From: Hexactinellida sp. DTS-2022
Lineage: Eukaryota > Porifera > Hexactinellida
Direction of reading: 5' to 3'
Length of the DNA: 64,000 bases
Assembly (NCBI GenBank): GCA_028753945.1
Contig: JAPNXP010000001.1
Span: 1,116,001 to 1,180,000 of the forward strand
Notes under the pieces: model-generated
The model's database searches: none
What the model was told of the DNA's origin: nothing
Seen by the model: the letters and a program-made list of their open reading frames with translations, nothing else
Program-made: the position numbers and the translations under genes
Shown: piece after piece, positions 60,601 to 64,000 of the stretch
Layout of the letters: every line of letters starts with the position of its first letter
Position numbering within the stretch: the first letter of the stretch is position 1

Positions 60601-62730
60601 CTATTGAACACACAAACTTTTGATTTCACCATTCAAGTTACTTTTCTAAACAAGCATTCTTGCACGAATCCTAGTTCTGATTACAACGATTGACTTTTCG
60701 ACTACTATCTGTTCATAGTACGTAGTTGTAAACCTCCTTACGATACAGGTTTAAACTAAATACAGTCAGGTTCTTTATTATGAACATTCAAGGGAGCAAT
60801 AATTGTGTTCATAATAGAGAGACTTCATAATAAGCGAACTCCACTTAATACAAACCATATGTAAGTTGTTAAATTGGGACCATAGGATTTGTTCATAATA
60901 AAAAATCTTCATGTTAAGCAGACGAAATCTTGTTCACAATAAGCAGACCTGACTGTACTAACTAATAGTACTGTTGTATGAGATTTGAAATTGTTAGGTA
61001 GCTCCGCCAAGTGTCTCCTGTAAGAAACCACTCAATTATGAATAGATTAATTATTAGGTACCAGTATAAACAAAGGCTTCCTTTTCAAATCCGTTTATCA
61101 ATTACTGTTTTTATGCCAATCTATCAAATAATTATTACAATTCAAATATTTTAACACAATCTCATACTCAGTATCCTAAATTCGATTAACCTCTATTATT
61201 GATATTCCCAATTATCAGTTTAACCAATTATCACGAGATTGAAGTAATGTATTGAGTGTTTGTTTGGATTCTCTTAGGAATTTACTGATACCTACAATAA
61301 TCTTCCATACAATAAGTTTTAATAAATTTCACGCTTTTGAATAATTGATGACGTTCTAAGTAATTTCCTACTTTAGAATCCACAGAGAGCCCTGCTTACA
61401 CCCCTTCATCCAACGCCATTCCCCAATTCTGGTACAACCCGTCGTACAACTACCCCCTCACCTCGCCAGTGCACCAACATGCCATCGAGAACGATTTACT
61501 GAAAAAATCTTTTGAGGGAGAATCAGTTAAGTCACACATTCCCCAGGAACAACCATTTCCATGCTTCAACGGTCTGGGAGGACCCGGCCTGGTCAAACTG
61601 GATTATGCCTTGAGTGAGTGCGATTAATATTACAGTATTCTATTTTCGTTGATAAATTGGAAATATTTAATACAGTGGATGCCGGTTATAAGAACATCGT
61701 CGAGACTGCATATAATGTTATTACAACCGGCATAAATTATATAGGGTATATGGCAAACATTTTCCAGTAGAATGTTCTTATATCGGCATCTACTGTATTA
61801 TATTTTATCTTCTAGCACGTACTTGTACTAACTGTGGGGCGATGTACGCTCCTCTTTGGAGGAAAAACATAGATGGGAATTATCTTTGTAACGCTTGTGG
61901 ACTGTACAAACGTTCTAACGGTATTGATCGCCCTGCCCAAAGGAAAAAGAAAAGTGTAAGTTTTTTGTGTATTTAATTGTATTGTTGCAAGCATCATTTA
62001 GTAATTTGTTCAAATTTAATTAACTTAATACACTTAATTAGTTAAGTTAATTAGACTGATCAGATTACTTGTTATGCTACATTAAATATTGTAACCTTGC
62101 TCAGTCATGGAAATTGGAGATACTAAGTATTTATAATATTTATAATTGTAGATACCTCTTGCATTCTTCCATATGCACTTACGCGTATTAACATTAATTA
62201 AGTGATACACATTCTGTAGTATTTTAATTGTTTGGGAATAAAATTTGAAAACTTTCTGAGTAACTTATAATATCTTAATAATACGTAATTCGAACATATG
62301 CCATAATCTTATCTATATGCCTTCATTGGTGTAGATAGCTAATTGAGATGTTTCTAGCCATCGATCAAAATACTTGTTTTTAATGAGTATTATAATATTT
62401 TTGATTTGTTACAAATATAATGGGAATTTATTATAAATCTAGTTGATAAAAAATCTAGTTCATTGTGATTTATTTGAATATCATATTCATGTCATCAGAA
62501 CAAGTGTTCAATTAATTACTATATTTGAAATTCAGAATCTAATTTAATTTGTTGTTGTCTAGTGATTTTATCAGATATACTTTACACTCATTTATTTGTT
62601 CTAGACAACTCCCAGCAGAAGACAGGGCATCGCTTGCTCTAACTGTGGCACTACTGTCACGTCTCTGTGGCGAAGGAAAGAGGGCCAGGTGGTCTGCAAT
62701 GCCTGTGGACTCTACTATAAGCTGCACTCG
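57692..62730 (+). CDS. Two-finger animal GATA transcription factor (5' four coding exons, truncated by window end)
   Basis: Exons 57692-57932, 61377-61613, 61816-61955 and 62605-62730 join in phase and give about 248 residues before the frame leaves the window. The first two exons are Ser/Pro/Gln-rich with a Tyr/Pro patch ([14 protein letters not shown]), as in activation regions. Exon 3 has a complete N-finger, CTNC-x17-CNAC, and exon 4 a C-finger, CSNC-x16-CNAC. Canonical GATA fingers have x17, so the second is one residue short. The linker of 29 residues between fingers equals that of vertebrate GATA factors, and the intron between fingers sits where animal GATA genes have one. The basic tail after the C-finger is not in the window. 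It should bind WGATAR sites. GATA1/2/3 versus 4/5/6 cannot be decided. Confidence 0.88.
60045..60079 (+). other. candidate alternative stop exon in the GATA gene
   Basis: A pyrimidine-rich acceptor (TTTTTTCCAG) precedes a short frame that accepts the phase-1 end of GATA exon 1, adds ten codons and stops at TAG. If spliced it would yield a protein without zinc fingers. It may be chance. The GC-richer block at 60120-60300 after it could be a regulatory region. Confidence 0.25.
60763..60955. mobile_element. TA-flanked MITE in GATA intron 1
   Basis: Opens CAGTCAGGTTCTTTATTATG and closes CACAATAAGCAGACCTGACTG, with TA on both sides. It has a truncated inverted relative at 45146. Confidence 0.85.
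61673..61795. mobile_element. TA-flanked MITE, 123 bp, in GATA intron 2
   Basis: Opens CAGTGGATGCCGGTTATAAG and closes CTTATATCGGCATCTACTG between TA dinucleotides. It fills most of the 202-bp intron between exon 2 and the N-finger exon. Confidence 0.85.
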
Positions 62731-64000
62731 GTGAGATTCTGCATTCTGATATACTGTATTTATTTTGGTTAATATTATTTGTTTTTGACAACCTTCTGTG
62801 TTCTTGTCAGTTAGGGGACTTTCAAATGTTCCGTAACGCAAAAATCCCCAAAATTAGATAACCCCTCCCTATGTCACATTTTTCGTATCTTTTTATTATG
62901 AAAGAGGTGATCTGTTATACATTGTTAATCCCCTTGCAAGCGTTGCGTAACGATTGAACGGCCCTTTGCATTTACTCTGGCCCTAAACTGTATCCTCATT
63001 GAATTCCCTGAAATAGATAATGTTCTCAGTTACATTATGTATTAACCATTTTGGCGCGTACTTGGAAAGGTTTCGGACGAATCTATCGATGCCAAGCTTT
63101 ATTTTTGGGTCTCAAATGCTTGCGAGTCACTAACATAATTACGTTGCCTTAATTACATTTTAATTACTTATTTTGTCGTTGATTGCTCAAACATGAAGCA
63201 CTTCAACTTAAAATCTTATTAAATGTTTTTATATTTCTTTGATAGTGGGTACAAAGTATCTACATTGATAAGAACATAAAAAATATAATTCGTTTGCTCC
63301 AAAAGTTATTCAATTAATTAACCAATACATGGTTTATGATGAAAGGGATAATTTAATTTTATAACCATTTATTGAGCTGTCTGGGCAAAAGAATTTTTTC
63401 ACACCTTTGTAGCATACACTGTAACATACCCATAACTCTAGCAAATATTTGAGTTTCTTTGAAAAGGTTTTGAAAGTTGTAGATCGAATTTCTCTCTGTA
63501 TACTAATTAAGCATCACCTGACTATTTAGTTCATGTAGAGCGGTAATGCAGTTGCAGCGTACCTTCATCAGTTTGAATATGTATAGTTATTACTGTGTTT
63601 AATTTTGTTGTTCTCTTAATAATTAATAATTAATTAATAATAGTACGAGTCATAACGAAGTAGAGTAACAGATTAGCTGTATTTCTCATGCTGTTAAATT
63701 CAATCCATTAAATCTAACCTTATGAATATTGAAATACTCTTTATTTATCATCCATAGTTTAAAGTATAACTTGTTTTTAGAATAGTTTAATTAAGTTAAG
63801 TTATTATATACTTTGGATAACTTTCATAATTATAGAATTACACAATCCCTCTTATACTGTAGGGCCTGGATAATAGCAATCGTGTTTACACAATTATGCT
63901 TGCTTAAAAGATTACCTTACTATTAAAGGAACCTAACACAATAACTAGTATCTAACTTGCTAAATAGAGCCTGTCATTTGAACAATTGCTACTAAAGGAA
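62731..64000. other. intron after the C-finger exon, no further exon found
   Basis: The donor CTCG|GTGAGA opens an intron that runs to the window edge. I looked for the expected basic post-finger exon (asparagine-arginine-proline type) and did not find it. The last 140 bases contain ATTGCTACTAAAGGA-type motifs resembling the decayed element near 46320-46450. Confidence 0.45.

Overview
The window is AT-rich nuclear DNA from an animal. The evidence is spliceosomal GT-AG introns, a two-finger GATA factor, a betaglycan-type membrane receptor, a secreted protein mixing Ig, collagen and von Willebrand A (VWA) domains, and a dense set of DNA-transposon relics. Two adjacent genes (ARL3 and calaxin) imply ciliated or flagellated cells. 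The phylum cannot be fixed from sequence alone. Housekeeping genes are strikingly intron-poor (LACTB2, eL18, ARL3, SLC25A38 and calaxin show no coding intron; NBAS has two), while the receptor and GATA genes are finely split. A compact early-branching invertebrate such as a sponge is only a guess.

Layout. 852-8040 (+) is a TGFBR3/endoglin-like receptor of about 15 exons, carrying a complete intronless LACTB2 gene (1858-2745) in its second intron on the same strand. 8612-9412 (-) is the 3' part of an unrecognised Tyr/Ser-rich protein. 10198-12473 (-) is a DDX5/17-type RNA helicase. 12526-12651 (+) is a tiny divergent ORF. 12779-14069 (-) is an acyl-protein thioesterase (LYPLA) gene broken by a +1 frameshift. 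From 14.9 to 26.7 kb the window is almost all repeats: a palindromic MITE, a minisatellite, a 7.7 kb array of six hairpin-ended units, and several TA-flanked MITEs. Inside this block sit two adjoining gene fragments: the tail of a helical-repeat protein, and a 98%-identical copy of the last 325 bp of the VWA-collagen gene. 27053-32278 (+) is that gene, a single 5.2 kb exon. 32.3-39.3 kb is again transposon territory (LINE RT fragment, hAT MITEs, and a 3.7 kb inverted-repeat element holding a decayed transposase). 39434-52392 is a gene-dense plus-strand run: eL18, ARL3, SLC25A38, calaxin, NBAS. 57692-62730 (+) holds four exons of a GATA factor that runs off the window.

The genes do not form one pathway. 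ARL3 and calaxin share a ciliary theme. NBAS serves Golgi-ER tethering, SLC25A38 carries mitochondrial glycine, LACTB2 is a nuclease-type metallo-beta-lactamase, and the receptor and VWA-collagen protein act at the cell surface or in the matrix. The most unusual items are the nested LACTB2, the hairpin-unit array with an empty-site/filled-site pair for a Harbinger-like MITE, the paired gene fragments at 23.6-24.1 kb, the thioesterase frameshift at an AAA-TAG, the shortened second GATA finger, and the VWA-collagen architecture. All splice sites were placed by eye from GT-AG signals, phase agreement and remembered family patterns; no alignment or database search was run.
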